Shown here: piece after piece, positions 28,144 to 36,509 of the stretch | Numbering within the stretch: the first letter of the stretch is position 1 | Layout of the letters: every line of letters starts with the position of its first letter | NCBI RefSeq assembly: GCF_025685685.1 | Contig: NZ_JAGSYH010000001.1 | Location: 310,001 to 374,000 of the forward strand | Length of the DNA stretch: 64,000 nt | Direction: 5' to 3' | DNA from: Acidicapsa dinghuensis | GTDB lineage: Bacteria > Acidobacteriota > Terriglobia > Terriglobales > Acidobacteriaceae | Notes under the pieces: model-generated | Seen by the model: the letters and a program-made list of their open reading frames with translations, nothing else | Databases searched by the model: none | Told to the model about the DNA's origin: nothing | Translations under genes and position numbers: made by a program

Positions 28144-28359
28144 AAAATCGCTTAAGTCCGCAGTTGCGTCCCGCCGGGAGAGCCGGATAGACTTCTCCCC
28201 GGGCAAAAAATTGCCCACGCTCTCATTCTGCCGAGGAGAGCTTCTGATCTGAGAATGTTTGGAAATTAACTGCATCGAATTCACCGCGGCGCCTATGAGA
28301 TTGCGGCACGACTCGCACCGTGAACCCCAAACGCACTGATTGAACCCAAAGGAGACACC

Positions 28360-29244
28360 TTGCATACTCCTCGGAATCGCTTCTGTCTTTCGCTTGCTGC
28401 GGTTGCCCTGACCCTGACCTTCCCTGCTTCGCGTCTGCGCGCGCAGGCCGCTACGGGCGAGATGCCTCCGCCGCCACCGCACGCTAAGCAGATTCACCTG
28501 AAACATGTTCTCGTCATCGGCCAGACCAAAGGCTTCGAACATGACTCCGTCTCGGCGGCCATGGCGGCCATCTACAACATGGGCGAACAGAGCGGCCTGT
28601 GGGATACGGAGATGCGCACAGATACCGAGCTGTTGACGAAGAAAGATCTTGGCCGCAACGCCAAAAACCTAAATTACTTCGACGCGATTGTGTTTACCAG
28701 CACCACCGGCGAGCTTGACATGGACGACAGTCAGAAAGCCGACATGATGTCGTTTATTCATGACGACGGCAAGGGTTTTGTTGGCATTCACGCTGCGCTC
28801 GATACCAACTACAAGTGGCCTGAATATGGCGAGATGATCGGCGGATGGTTCGATCAGCATCCATGGATGACCTTCAACGCTCCCATCATCAACGAAGCGC
28901 CTGACTTTCCGGCCGTCCGTCACTTCCCTCATGAGTTCGTGAAGTATGACGAAATTTATCAGCCGAAAGACTGGTCGCGCGACAAGGTTAACGTGCTGCT
29001 GAGCCTGGATGCCAGCAAGCTGGACTACAACAACAATCCGCGCATTCATCGCCAGGATCATGACTTTGCAGTTGCGTGGAGCAAAATGTACGGCAAGGGT
29101 CGCGTGTTCTACTCAACCTTAGGGCACACGGAAGAAGCCTGGCACGATCCGGATATCCGCAAGATGTACTTTGAGGCGATCAAATTCGTCCTGGGCATGA
29201 CGGATGGTTCCACTGCTTCGCATCCGAAACCTGCGGCACAGTAG
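28360..29244 (+). CDS. secreted ThuA-like protein
   Basis: A 294-residue protein with a ThuA (trehalose-utilisation) class I glutamine amidotransferase-like fold. The TTG start has AAAGGAG five bases upstream, and a signal peptide follows (CLSLAAVALTLTFPASRLRA), so it is exported. Conserved stretches include HVLVIGQTKGFEHDSV, DAIVFTSTTGELDM, GFVGIHAALDTNYKWPEYGEMIGG and the C-terminal GKGRVFYSTLGHTEEAW. ThuA proteins with Gfo/Idh oxidoreductases take part in 3-keto-disaccharide metabolism in rhizobia. The same neighbourhood occurs here. A 216-base gap separates it from GH31, containing GGGCAA-AAAA-TTGCCC (28201-28216) but no clear terminator. Confidence 0.88.
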   Translation: MHTPRNRFCLSLAAVALTLTFPASRLRAQAATGEMPPPPPHAKQIHLKHVLVIGQTKGFEHDSVSAAMAAIYNMGEQSGLWDTEMRTDTELLTKKDLGRNAKNLNYFDAIVFTSTTGELDMDDSQKADMMSFIHDDGKGFVGIHAALDTNYKWPEYGEMIGGWFDQHPWMTFNAPIINEAPDFPAVRHFPHEFVKYDEIYQPKDWSRDKVNVLLSLDASKLDYNNNPRIHRQDHDFAVAWSKMYGKGRVFYSTLGHTEEAWHDPDIRKMYFEAIKFVLGMTDGSTASHPKPAAQ

Positions 29245-29271
29245 ATCACAGCCAACAGATCAAGGAAGATT

Positions 29272-30444
29272 ATGAAGAAGATAGGCATGGGCCTGGTAGG
29301 TCCGGGGTTTGTAGCGGCGCATCATATTGACGCGGTGCGCCGTCTTGGCGATGTGGACGTAGTGGCGATTGCCGGTTCTTCGCAGCAATCAGCGGAGAAG
29401 AAGGCTCGCGAGTACAAGGTAGATAAGGCCTACGGCAACTATCACGACCTTATCGCCGATCCGAATATCTCCGTCATCCACAACACGACTCCCAACTATC
29501 TGCACCTGCCGGTAACGATGGCGGCTCTCGCGGCAGGCAAACATGTCATCTCCGACAAGCCGCTGGCGCTTAATCCAGAGGAAGCGCGGACGATGCGCGA
29601 TGCCGCTGTGAAGGCGAAGGTGGCTCATGTGGTCACCTTCAACTATCGTGGCAATCCATTAGTGCAGCAGGCTCGCGGCATGATCGCACGTGGTGAATGC
29701 GGCGATGTCAGCTTCGTTCACGGCCATTATCTCCAGGACTGGATGACTGATCCGAACGTGTACTCATGGCGTTCCGACCCGGCGAAGGGCGGCTCTACAT
29801 CCGCTCTGGGCGATATCGGCTCACATTGGTGCGACGTGGCAGAGCATGTATCGGGACTGAAGATCGCATCGGTGCTTGCTGAGACTACAACCGTGATCCC
29901 GGTGCGCTATTCGGCTGGAGCTTCAGCAGAAGCTTTCTCAACCAAAAGCAGCGGTGAGCGTACCCCGGTTAATGTGACTTCGGAGGATCTTGCCAGCGTG
30001 CTGCTGCGATTTGAAGGTGGCGCCAAGGGGTCATTTTCTGTTGGACAAGTACTGCCGGGACACAAGAATGATCTAGTGCTTGAGGTCAACGGCAAGGCGC
30101 TTTCACTCAAGTGGAAACAGGAAGAGCAGAACGACTTGTGGATCGGGCGGCACAATCGTCCGAACGAAATCATGGCAAAGGATCCAGCGCTGGTTTCGCC
30201 CGATGTGCGCTCTTATGTGCATCTGCCGGGTGGCCATCAGGAGTCATGGGCCGATGCTTTCTTTAACCTGATGCGCGATGCTTACGCATGGATAGCTGAG
30301 GGTGGTGCACCTGAAGCCAAGCCCGTAATGCTGCCTACATTCAACGACGGCTATCGGTCGAACTGCCTGGTTGACGCCATGCTCAAAAGCAGCGCGGCGG
30401 GCGGCGTGTGGCAATCGGTAGTGTTTCAAGCAGAAATTCGGTAA
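29272..30444 (+). CDS. Gfo/Idh/MocA-family NAD(P)-dependent oxidoreductase
   Basis: A 390-residue cytoplasmic dehydrogenase. The Rossmann start is GLVGPGFVAAHHIDAV, followed by a nucleotide-binding strand VVAIAGSS. The family signature around the substrate site is HVISDKPLALNPEEA, with the lysine of the EKP/DKP motif, and ALGDIGSHWCDVAEH. These enzymes oxidise or reduce sugar hydroxyls, commonly at C1 or C3. AAGGAAG precedes the ATG, and 27 bases separate it from the thuA-like gene, so the two are probably co-transcribed. Substrate is unknown; a 3-keto-sugar role is suggested by the neighbours. Confidence 0.9.
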   Translation: MKKIGMGLVGPGFVAAHHIDAVRRLGDVDVVAIAGSSQQSAEKKAREYKVDKAYGNYHDLIADPNISVIHNTTPNYLHLPVTMAALAAGKHVISDKPLALNPEEARTMRDAAVKAKVAHVVTFNYRGNPLVQQARGMIARGECGDVSFVHGHYLQDWMTDPNVYSWRSDPAKGGSTSALGDIGSHWCDVAEHVSGLKIASVLAETTTVIPVRYSAGASAEAFSTKSSGERTPVNVTSEDLASVLLRFEGGAKGSFSVGQVLPGHKNDLVLEVNGKALSLKWKQEEQNDLWIGRHNRPNEIMAKDPALVSPDVRSYVHLPGGHQESWADAFFNLMRDAYAWIAEGGAPEAKPVMLPTFNDGYRSNCLVDAMLKSSAAGGVWQSVVFQAEIR

Positions 30445-30472
30445 CGCGAGATTGCGCGAGGAGCATTAAACA

Positions 30473-31432
30473 ATGAGATTGGGAGTATTTACCCCTCTGT
30501 TGTCGAAGTTGCCGCTGGCCGATGTGCTGGTCAAGCTGAAGACATTTGATATTCACACGGTTGAATTAGGAACGGGTAACTATCCGGGCAATGCACATTG
30601 TGATCTAGGCATGCTCGAAGACTCCGCGGCTCTCGATCGCTTCAAGGGGCTGATCGAGGAGCATGGCTTCAAGATCAGCGCGTTGAGTTGCCACGGCAAT
30701 CCGCTTCACCCTGATCCGGCGCAATCGAAAGCCGCTCAGGAAATTAACCGCAAAACGATCCTGCTTGCGGAAAAGCTAGGCGTGACAGAGATTGTCGATT
30801 TCTCAGGTTGCCCCGGCGATTCACCCCAAGCAAAGAATCCGAACTGGGTGACTTGCCCATGGCCGCCTGAATATCTTGACGTACTCGCGTGGCAATGGGA
30901 CAAAGTGGTAACGCCGTACTGGGTTGAGCGAGCAAAATTCGCTTCCGATCATGGCGTACGCGTGGCAATCGAGATGCACCCGGGCTTTGTGGTCTATAGT
31001 CCCGAGACGCTGCTCAGGCTACGCTCCATCGCTGGACCAGCCATCGGCTGCAACTACGATCCGAGCCACATGTTCTGGCAAGGCATCGATCCTATCGCCG
31101 CCATTCGTGTGCTCGGCGACGCTATTTTCCATGTCCACGCAAAAGACACGCAGATGTACTCGGCGAACTTGCCAAAGACGGGCGTGCTCGACACCAAGCC
31201 CTACACCGACGAGCGCAACCGCGGCTGGATCTTCCGCACCTGCGGTTACGGGCACGGCGCTGAGTGGTGGAAAGAGTTTGTTTCAACGCTCCGGATGTTC
31301 GGCTACGACAATGTGCTCTCGATCGAGCACGAAGACAGCCTGCTCTCGCCAGAAGAAGGCCTGACGCGCGCCGCAAACTTCCTCAACGAGATCATTCTCA
31401 AGGAAACGCCGGGCGCTGCCTGGTGGATCTAA
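30473..31432 (+). CDS. sugar phosphate isomerase/epimerase (xylose isomerase-like TIM barrel)
   Basis: A 319-residue AP-endonuclease-2/xylose-isomerase-like TIM barrel. Visible metal-site segments are VAIEMHPGFVVYSPET (Glu ligand), IGCNYDPSHMFWQG (Asp/His ligands), IFHVHAKDTQ, and NVLSIEHEDSLLSPEEG near the end (last Glu). There is no signal peptide, so it acts in the cytoplasm. GAGGAGC lies just upstream of the ATG, and the gene starts 28 bases after the Gfo/Idh gene. This trio of ThuA, dehydrogenase and isomerase suggests a short pathway on a modified sugar. The exact reaction cannot be assigned. Confidence 0.88.
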   Translation: MRLGVFTPLLSKLPLADVLVKLKTFDIHTVELGTGNYPGNAHCDLGMLEDSAALDRFKGLIEEHGFKISALSCHGNPLHPDPAQSKAAQEINRKTILLAEKLGVTEIVDFSGCPGDSPQAKNPNWVTCPWPPEYLDVLAWQWDKVVTPYWVERAKFASDHGVRVAIEMHPGFVVYSPETLLRLRSIAGPAIGCNYDPSHMFWQGIDPIAAIRVLGDAIFHVHAKDTQMYSANLPKTGVLDTKPYTDERNRGWIFRTCGYGHGAEWWKEFVSTLRMFGYDNVLSIEHEDSLLSPEEGLTRAANFLNEIILKETPGAAWWI

Positions 31433-31454
31433 GCGCACAATTACTACCCAGCCA

Positions 31455-31490
31455 AACAAGACAGGCGGCTAATCAGCCGCCTGTCTTGTT
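31455..31490 (+). terminator. strong intrinsic terminator after the sugar operon
   Basis: A perfect 16-bp stem (AACAAGACAGGCGGCT with AGCCGCCTGTCTTGTT) around AATC, continuing into TTCTG. With the T residues in the stem foot, this gives a U-rich end on the plus strand. It lies between two convergent genes and could serve both, although the minus side lacks a T-run. Confidence 0.85.
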
Positions 31491-31503
31491 TTCTGCACTG
31501 TGC

Positions 31504-32592
31504 TTACCTGGTTTTCAGGAACGCGATGAGGTCATCGATATCCTTATCGGTCAGATCCGGATGCGGAGGCATCGGCGGCTTGGCATCAGGAATTCCTTCC
31601 TTTGCAACTCTGCGCACCTTCGCCTCTCCATCCTTGTCCACTATGCCAATCAGCGACGGGAAAACCGGCGGCAGACCCGCACGTGTCGGCTGATGGCACA
31701 CCGAGCAATTGTTCATGTAGAGAACCTTGCCATGATCCGGGTCTCCCGTGGCCGCTGGTTTTGCGGGTTCCTGGGTAACAGGCGCTTCACCACCAGCGGG
31801 TACAGCAGATTTTCCGGAAGCTGAAGGTGTCGCAACTGTCTTTGCGGCTCCCGGAGACGCCGCTTTACCGGATTCGCTGGTCGGCGATGTCGCGGGGTTA
31901 GGATTCGCAACTATAGGCGCAGCGGCAGCGCCCGGCACGGGTGCATCATCGTCAAGATCGACGTCCCAGGCATTCAAATAGTTGATCGGCAGGCTGGCAC
32001 GTACCAGTAAATCGCGCATATGGTCAACGTGAGCGCCCGCCGGTAGATCAGTCCGTGCCGCGTTCTGACTGAGTTGCAAAGCGCGAATGTAAGCGGCAAT
32101 AGCCCAGCGATCCGCCGGTTCAATCTCAACCGAGTAGTTCGGCATGGCGCCATAACCGTGCGTCATGACCCAGAAAAAATGCCCAATCGGAGCCTGGCGC
32201 AGCCGTGCGCTCTGAAAGTTGCCGGCAGTGTAATATCCCCGGCCAACGATGGCCCCTTTGCCGTTACCGACGCGCGAATGGCAGGGTGAGCAGTAAATAT
32301 TGAAACGCTCCTGTCCCCGGGCGAGCACCGTCATGGTCACCGGGAACGGCATCGTATCGCCTTCCGCTCCATTTACAAGTCCGGTGGTCAGATAGCTGGC
32401 TTCGATCACCTGCCCGCGGTCTACCGTGCCGGGTACCTGCTGCCGCACCGACCGGCCATCGTCGAAGAACGCCGAGTGACGCTGCGGAATCATCTTTGGT
32501 TGGTTATGCATATCCTGCCTGCAGCCAGCGACACCAATCGCCAGCAGCACGCATGCGCTTGCAGACCACAAGCGCTGAAAGCGTAACTTCAT
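31504..32592 (-). CDS. diheme c-type cytochrome lipoprotein, ActE-like
   Basis: A 362-residue exported cytochrome with two heme-binding sites: CSPCH at 101-105 and CSVCH at 296-300. Candidate methionine ligands are in GAMPNYS (150) and KPPMPPHPD. The N-terminus has a lipoprotein signal (LLAIGVAGC, cysteine 24). The first half, with MIPQRHSAFFDDGRSVRQQVPGTV, resembles the ActE cytochrome of alternative complex III. An Ala/Pro/Ser-rich linker (about 215-285) joins it to a second cytochrome domain. No other act genes are near, so it is probably an orphan or part of another electron chain. It is divergent from the second cytochrome gene at 32836. Confidence 0.88.
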   Translation of the reverse strand: MKLRFQRLWSASACVLLAIGVAGCRQDMHNQPKMIPQRHSAFFDDGRSVRQQVPGTVDRGQVIEASYLTTGLVNGAEGDTMPFPVTMTVLARGQERFNIYCSPCHSRVGNGKGAIVGRGYYTAGNFQSARLRQAPIGHFFWVMTHGYGAMPNYSVEIEPADRWAIAAYIRALQLSQNAARTDLPAGAHVDHMRDLLVRASLPINYLNAWDVDLDDDAPVPGAAAAPIVANPNPATSPTSESGKAASPGAAKTVATPSASGKSAVPAGGEAPVTQEPAKPAATGDPDHGKVLYMNNCSVCHQPTRAGLPPVFPSLIGIVDKDGEAKVRRVAKEGIPDAKPPMPPHPDLTDKDIDDLIAFLKTR

Positions 32593-32835
32593 GCTTTTCC
32601 TCGAACGTTGTATATGAATCGAGCAGGGCTGCTCGGAGTCAACAAGGAACGCAAACCCTACCTGATTATAGTGGGCCGCGGCCTACTCTGGCCTGCGGCA
32701 ATTTACAAAACTAATTCGATATAGTTGGCCTATAGTGGATGTCTGACCTCGGCAGGTATAATTGCCCCGATCAAAGGTTGCCATTTCAGCAGACCTTGTC
32801 GTGCGTATCCTCATTTGTGGAGCACTTCTTTTCGG

Positions 32836-33645
32836 ATGAAGTCCTTATCGTTTGCGCCCCGGTTCCTCGTTGCAACGGCATGCGCTGCCTTTGCTGGAAT
32901 TCTTGCCCTCGCACTGCACAATCCCGAGGTTCAGGCCTCAGGACAGGAAGCGGCAACTCCCACACCGGCACAGGCTGGACAGACGCTCTTTCAGCAGAAC
33001 TGCGCCTTTTGCCATGGCCGTGACGCCATGGGCGGCGAAACCGGCCCGGACTTGACCCGCTCGAAGCTGGTTCTTTCGGACGTCGGTGGTTCCCAGATCG
33101 GAGATGTTGTCCGCAATGGAAGGCTGACCACTGAGAAGAAAATGCCGGCGTTTCAAATGTCGGATGCGCAGATAACAGCGCTTGCCGCCTTCATTCACGA
33201 ACGCGTCAAGGCCGCCGAGAAGATGAAGGGCGGACGCCGCGGAGTTGCCGTGGAAGACCTGCAGACCGGCAATGTCGCTGCGGGCAAAGCCTACTTCGAT
33301 GGAGCCGGCGGATGCGCCAAGTGCCACTCACCCACGGGTGATCTGGCCGGCATTGCCAGCCGCTACGAAGGCCTGCGTCTTGAGATGCGCATGCTTTATC
33401 CATGGGGAACCAAAGACAAGGTCACGGTTACGCAGCCGGATGGAAAGACCATCTCGGGCATTCTTGAGTATCAGGATGAATTCACCATAGGCCTCAAGGA
33501 TAGCGATGGTGTCTACCACTCCTGGCCTGTCGAAAAGGTTCACTTCAAGATCGACGCTCCCGTTGAAGCTCACGTGGAGCAGTTCCCGAAGTATACCGAT
33601 GATGACATTCATAATCTGATGGCTTATCTGCAGACGCTGAAGTAA
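32836..33645 (+). CDS. diheme c-type cytochrome with C-terminal beta domain
   Basis: A 269-residue exported cytochrome with CAFCH at 56-60 and CAKCH at 160-164. The ATG at 32836 is chosen because it directly starts a signal peptide (FLVATACAAFAGILALALH); the frame extends upstream to 32725 without one. The first heme domain is complete (methionine in KKMPAFQMSD). After the second CxxCH the chain does not continue as a usual cytochrome: residues 185-240 form a small beta module (DKVTVTQPDGKTISGIL, then DEFTIGLKDSDGVYHSW), and a short helix closes the protein. It is 43 bases before the PQQ dehydrogenase and is its likely electron acceptor. In the divergent gap TATAAT at 32757-32762 is a plausible -10. 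Confidence 0.88.
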   Translation: MKSLSFAPRFLVATACAAFAGILALALHNPEVQASGQEAATPTPAQAGQTLFQQNCAFCHGRDAMGGETGPDLTRSKLVLSDVGGSQIGDVVRNGRLTTEKKMPAFQMSDAQITALAAFIHERVKAAEKMKGGRRGVAVEDLQTGNVAAGKAYFDGAGGCAKCHSPTGDLAGIASRYEGLRLEMRMLYPWGTKDKVTVTQPDGKTISGILEYQDEFTIGLKDSDGVYHSWPVEKVHFKIDAPVEAHVEQFPKYTDDDIHNLMAYLQTLK

Positions 33646-33688
33646 GCCCAGCCACTGCGGCCCGGAATCGGAAAGGGTCTTGTTTCCC

Positions 33689-35269
33689 ATGAAGCTGCTG
33701 AAGGCTGCCTCAATTTTTCTCGTCTGCGGAGCGGCGTCTACGTTTGTATCAGGCGCCGCGGCACAGAGTCTCACACTCGATCAGATCGCGCATCCAAGCG
33801 CGGATAGTTGGCCACTTTACCACGGTGACTATTCGGGCCGCCGGCATAGCGCGCTTACTCAGATCACTCCCGCTAACGTCAATAAGCTTTCGCTCGCATG
33901 GGTTTTTCAGACCCGTCAGCGTTCTGAGATCAAGTCATCTCCGCTGCTTGTCGATGGAATTCTTTATTTCACAGTCCCGGATCAGGTCTGGGCCGTCGAT
34001 GCGCGATCGGGACACGTGATCTGGCATTACAACCATCCGACAACCGAGGGCCTGCACATCGGCCATCGCGGCGTGGCCGTTTTCAAATCCTGGCTGTATT
34101 TCGTCACGCCAGACGCCTATCTGGTCTCCCTCGACACGAAAGACGGCTCGGTACGCTGGAAGAAACAGATTGCCGACGTTAAAAAGGGATACTGGACGAC
34201 GCTCGCTCCGCTCATCGTGCATAACCATGTGATCGTCGGTGTCTCGGGTGACTTCGACAATCTGCAGGGCTATCTACGTTCATTCGATCCGGAGACAGGA
34301 GATGTGCAATGGCAATGGGAGAGCACATCCCCTGCAGGCACACCAAACAGCACCACCGGCGGCATGACATGGATGACCGGCACCTACGATCCGGATCTGA
34401 ACCTGATCTACTGGGGAACAGGAAATCCTACGCCTGTGCTGAATGGCAAACCCCGTCCTGGTAATGACCAGTGGACTTGCAGCATCGTCGCCTTGAATCC
34501 AGATACGGGCAAATTTGTCTGGGGATTCCAGCCATCTCCCCACGACACCCATGATTGGGATGCTGTCGAAACGCCCGTCCTGGTCGACGGAGACTTCCAC
34601 GGCAAGCCGCGCAAGATGCTGATGCAGGCTTCGCGCAACGGCTATTTCTTTGTGCTCGACCGGACCAATGGTCAGAGTCTGCTTACAGCGCCATTTGGAC
34701 CAGTAAATTGGTCGCAGGGAGTCGATGCCAAAGGTGAGCCGATTCCTAATCCGCAGAAAGAACCCGCACCCGACGGAAGGCTGATCGCTCCGGATGAGGG
34801 CGGCATGACAAACTACCGCGCTCCCAGCTTCGACCCTAAAACCGGTCTCTTCATCGTCGACGCACATCCAAGCTGGAGCCTTTATTTTGCGAAACCGGCC
34901 GATGGTGACTACGGCTGGGCCGGAGCAGACTACGGTGTCTGGGGTAAGGCTCAGATTGAGGCCATCGACTACCAGACCGGCAAAATTCGCTGGACACACG
35001 ATGCAGGCGCAGGTGGGTCTGGCGCGGGCGTGCTGACCACCGATTCCGGGCTTACAGTTACAGGCGACGCAACGGGAAACATGCTCATTCTCGACAGCCG
35101 CGACGGCAAGACGCTCTGGCACGCCGAAACCGGCGGATCGATCGAAAGCTCGCCTATAGCCTACGAACTCGACGGACGCGAATATATCGTAACCAGCAGC
35201 GGGGGGCTGCTTTTTGCCTGGGCTTTGCCTGAGTCTTCCGCCAGCAGCGCCAGGACAGCTTCGAGATAG
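33689..35269 (+). CDS. PQQ-binding-like beta-propeller dehydrogenase
   Basis: A 526-residue periplasmic quinoprotein of the alcohol/glucose dehydrogenase type, expected to oxidise a substrate with pyrroloquinoline quinone and pass electrons to a cytochrome. Hallmarks are WPLYHGDYSGRRHSALTQI at the start, GTGNPTPVLNGKPRPGND, and HDTHDWDAVETPVL near residue 285, which carries the catalytic-type aspartates. Propeller repeats end with DSRDGKTLWHAETGG and the closing GGLLFAWALPE. The ATG at 33689 gives a signal peptide (LLKAASIFLVCGAASTFVSGAAA). It lacks the fused cytochrome domain of quinohemoproteins, which fits the separate cytochrome gene immediately upstream. The substrate is not determinable. 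Confidence 0.88.
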   Translation: MKLLKAASIFLVCGAASTFVSGAAAQSLTLDQIAHPSADSWPLYHGDYSGRRHSALTQITPANVNKLSLAWVFQTRQRSEIKSSPLLVDGILYFTVPDQVWAVDARSGHVIWHYNHPTTEGLHIGHRGVAVFKSWLYFVTPDAYLVSLDTKDGSVRWKKQIADVKKGYWTTLAPLIVHNHVIVGVSGDFDNLQGYLRSFDPETGDVQWQWESTSPAGTPNSTTGGMTWMTGTYDPDLNLIYWGTGNPTPVLNGKPRPGNDQWTCSIVALNPDTGKFVWGFQPSPHDTHDWDAVETPVLVDGDFHGKPRKMLMQASRNGYFFVLDRTNGQSLLTAPFGPVNWSQGVDAKGEPIPNPQKEPAPDGRLIAPDEGGMTNYRAPSFDPKTGLFIVDAHPSWSLYFAKPADGDYGWAGADYGVWGKAQIEAIDYQTGKIRWTHDAGAGGSGAGVLTTDSGLTVTGDATGNMLILDSRDGKTLWHAETGGSIESSPIAYELDGREYIVTSSGGLLFAWALPESSASSARTASR

Positions 35270-35306
35270 CGTTCTTTCGTCCGGTGCTAGATTGGTAGTG
35301 ACGGCT

Positions 35307-35804
35307 ATGTCGATTCCCGACGATCTCGCTCGCATCGCTCTTCAGGAACAGCAGCTCCAGTTCACCAGTTTTGACGAACAAGCCGCATGGGAACTTGGCA
35401 GCGCGATCCATCAGCTCGGAACGGCGCGCAAGCTAAGGATTGTAGTCGATGTGCGCCGCACGGGTCAGCCGCTCTTCTATGCAGCCCTGCCCGGTACCAC
35501 GCCCGACAACGCCGAGTGGGTGCGGCGCAAGAGCAATGTAACGCTGCGCTTTCATCGCAGCTCGTATGCAATCGCTCTTGAGATGGAAGAGAAAAAATCC
35601 ACCCTCCACGAGCGCTACGGACTGCCAATCGCCGACTATGCGGGGCACGGCGGCAGCTTCCCTGTTCGCGTGCATGGAGCCGGTTTTATCGGTCTAGTAA
35701 CGGTTTCCGGTCTGCCTATGCGTGCCGATCACGAGTTGGCTATCGAAGGACTTTGCGCTGTTCTTGGCTACGATTATCGCGAATTCTCGTTGCCGGTCAG
35801 CTGA
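35307..35804 (+). CDS. UPF0303 / heme-degrading-domain-like protein
   Basis: A 165-residue cytoplasmic protein of the UPF0303 family, whose fold is related to heme-binding HbpS/GlcG-like proteins. Recognisable segments are DLARIALQEQQLQFTSFD, VDVRRTGQPLFYAALPGTTP, WVRRKSNVTLRFHRSSYA and YAGHGGSFPVRV. The ATG at 35307 gives the normal family length, although no strong ribosome binding site is present; an upstream extension overlaps the dehydrogenase gene and looks non-coding. It begins 37 bases after the dehydrogenase stop and could be co-transcribed with it. The biochemical role of the family is not well defined. Confidence 0.8.
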   Translation: MSIPDDLARIALQEQQLQFTSFDEQAAWELGSAIHQLGTARKLRIVVDVRRTGQPLFYAALPGTTPDNAEWVRRKSNVTLRFHRSSYAIALEMEEKKSTLHERYGLPIADYAGHGGSFPVRVHGAGFIGLVTVSGLPMRADHELAIEGLCAVLGYDYREFSLPVS

Positions 35805-35981
35805 AGGCCGTCCAAAGACGAACAATCTTTTTCAAAACCGGACATCCTTCGTATTTGCCTGGATGGCCTTGCCGTGTGCAACTCATTCATGGCTTTCGAT
35901 TTTCATTTTCTTGCCAATTCCTTCTCGTGGCCTCACAATTGCATCCCGAGCGGTCAGCACGCATTTTCAGGAGGGCTAGGC

Positions 35982-36428
35982 ATGCCACACTTTGAACGTA
36001 TCCGCGATGTAGTCTCCGGTCCCTTCAGTCTCGACATTATCCAGCAACGCGCCTCCGCTGGTTGGCGCATGGTCTCTATTGAATGGCGACGCGAATTGCC
36101 GGATTCCGAGACTCCTTCAGAAGGAGCATGGGGAGAGGATATTCCCTACGGTCTTCGCATCTCAGAGGATGGACTTCGCCTCGAAGTTGATTCGGTGGAG
36201 AATCACTCATTGATGCTGATGATGGAACTGCTCGGGCAAGATTTCTCTTACTCGGCCATCGTCAGCAGTCTCAATGAAGCCGGATTCCGCACGCGAGACG
36301 GCAAACCATGGACCCGTGTCGCCGTTTTTAACATGATGCCGCGGCTGATTGAGGTCGGTCCCAGGATGTTTGCTTCCGAAGAATGGCGATCGCAACAAGG
36401 GGCGCGCGCCGGAATCCAACATCCTTAA
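35982..36428 (+). CDS. small protein with recombinase-type helix-turn-helix domain
   Basis: A 148-residue protein beginning at the ATG at 35982, which has AGGAGG seven bases upstream; the frame's extension to 35874 is not needed. The N-terminal half is unrecognised (FERIRDVVSGPFSLDIIQQR, then WRMVSIEWRRELP). The C-terminal third (YSAIVSSLNEAGFRTRDGKPWTR, VAVFNMMPRLIEVG) looks like the helix-turn-helix 'Recombinase' segment found after serine-recombinase catalytic domains. No catalytic serine domain is present, so it is not an active recombinase. A DNA-binding or structural role is possible. The 177 bases before it hold nothing I recognise. Confidence 0.7.
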   Translation: MPHFERIRDVVSGPFSLDIIQQRASAGWRMVSIEWRRELPDSETPSEGAWGEDIPYGLRISEDGLRLEVDSVENHSLMLMMELLGQDFSYSAIVSSLNEAGFRTRDGKPWTRVAVFNMMPRLIEVGPRMFASEEWRSQQGARAGIQHP

Positions 36429-36447
36429 GGCCTAACCCTTTTAGGCC

Positions 36448-36486
36448 AAAAAACGAACGGCGAGTCTATCGTAAGAGGCTCGCCGT
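36448..36486 (-). terminator. intrinsic terminator of the secreted His/Tyr-rich gene
   Basis: ACGGCGAG pairs with CTCGCCGT (36457-36486), and on the minus strand it is followed closely by TTTTTT (36453-36448). Next to it GGCCTAA/TTAGGCC (36429-36447) forms another small hairpin that could act for the plus-strand gene. Confidence 0.7.
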
Positions 36487-36509
36487 CAGTTATCTGTCAT
36501 CAGACATTA

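Noticed and set aside
28201..28216. GGGCAA-AAAA-TTGCCC as a terminator after GH31
   Set aside because: The stem is only 6 bp and no T-run follows, so I did not call it.
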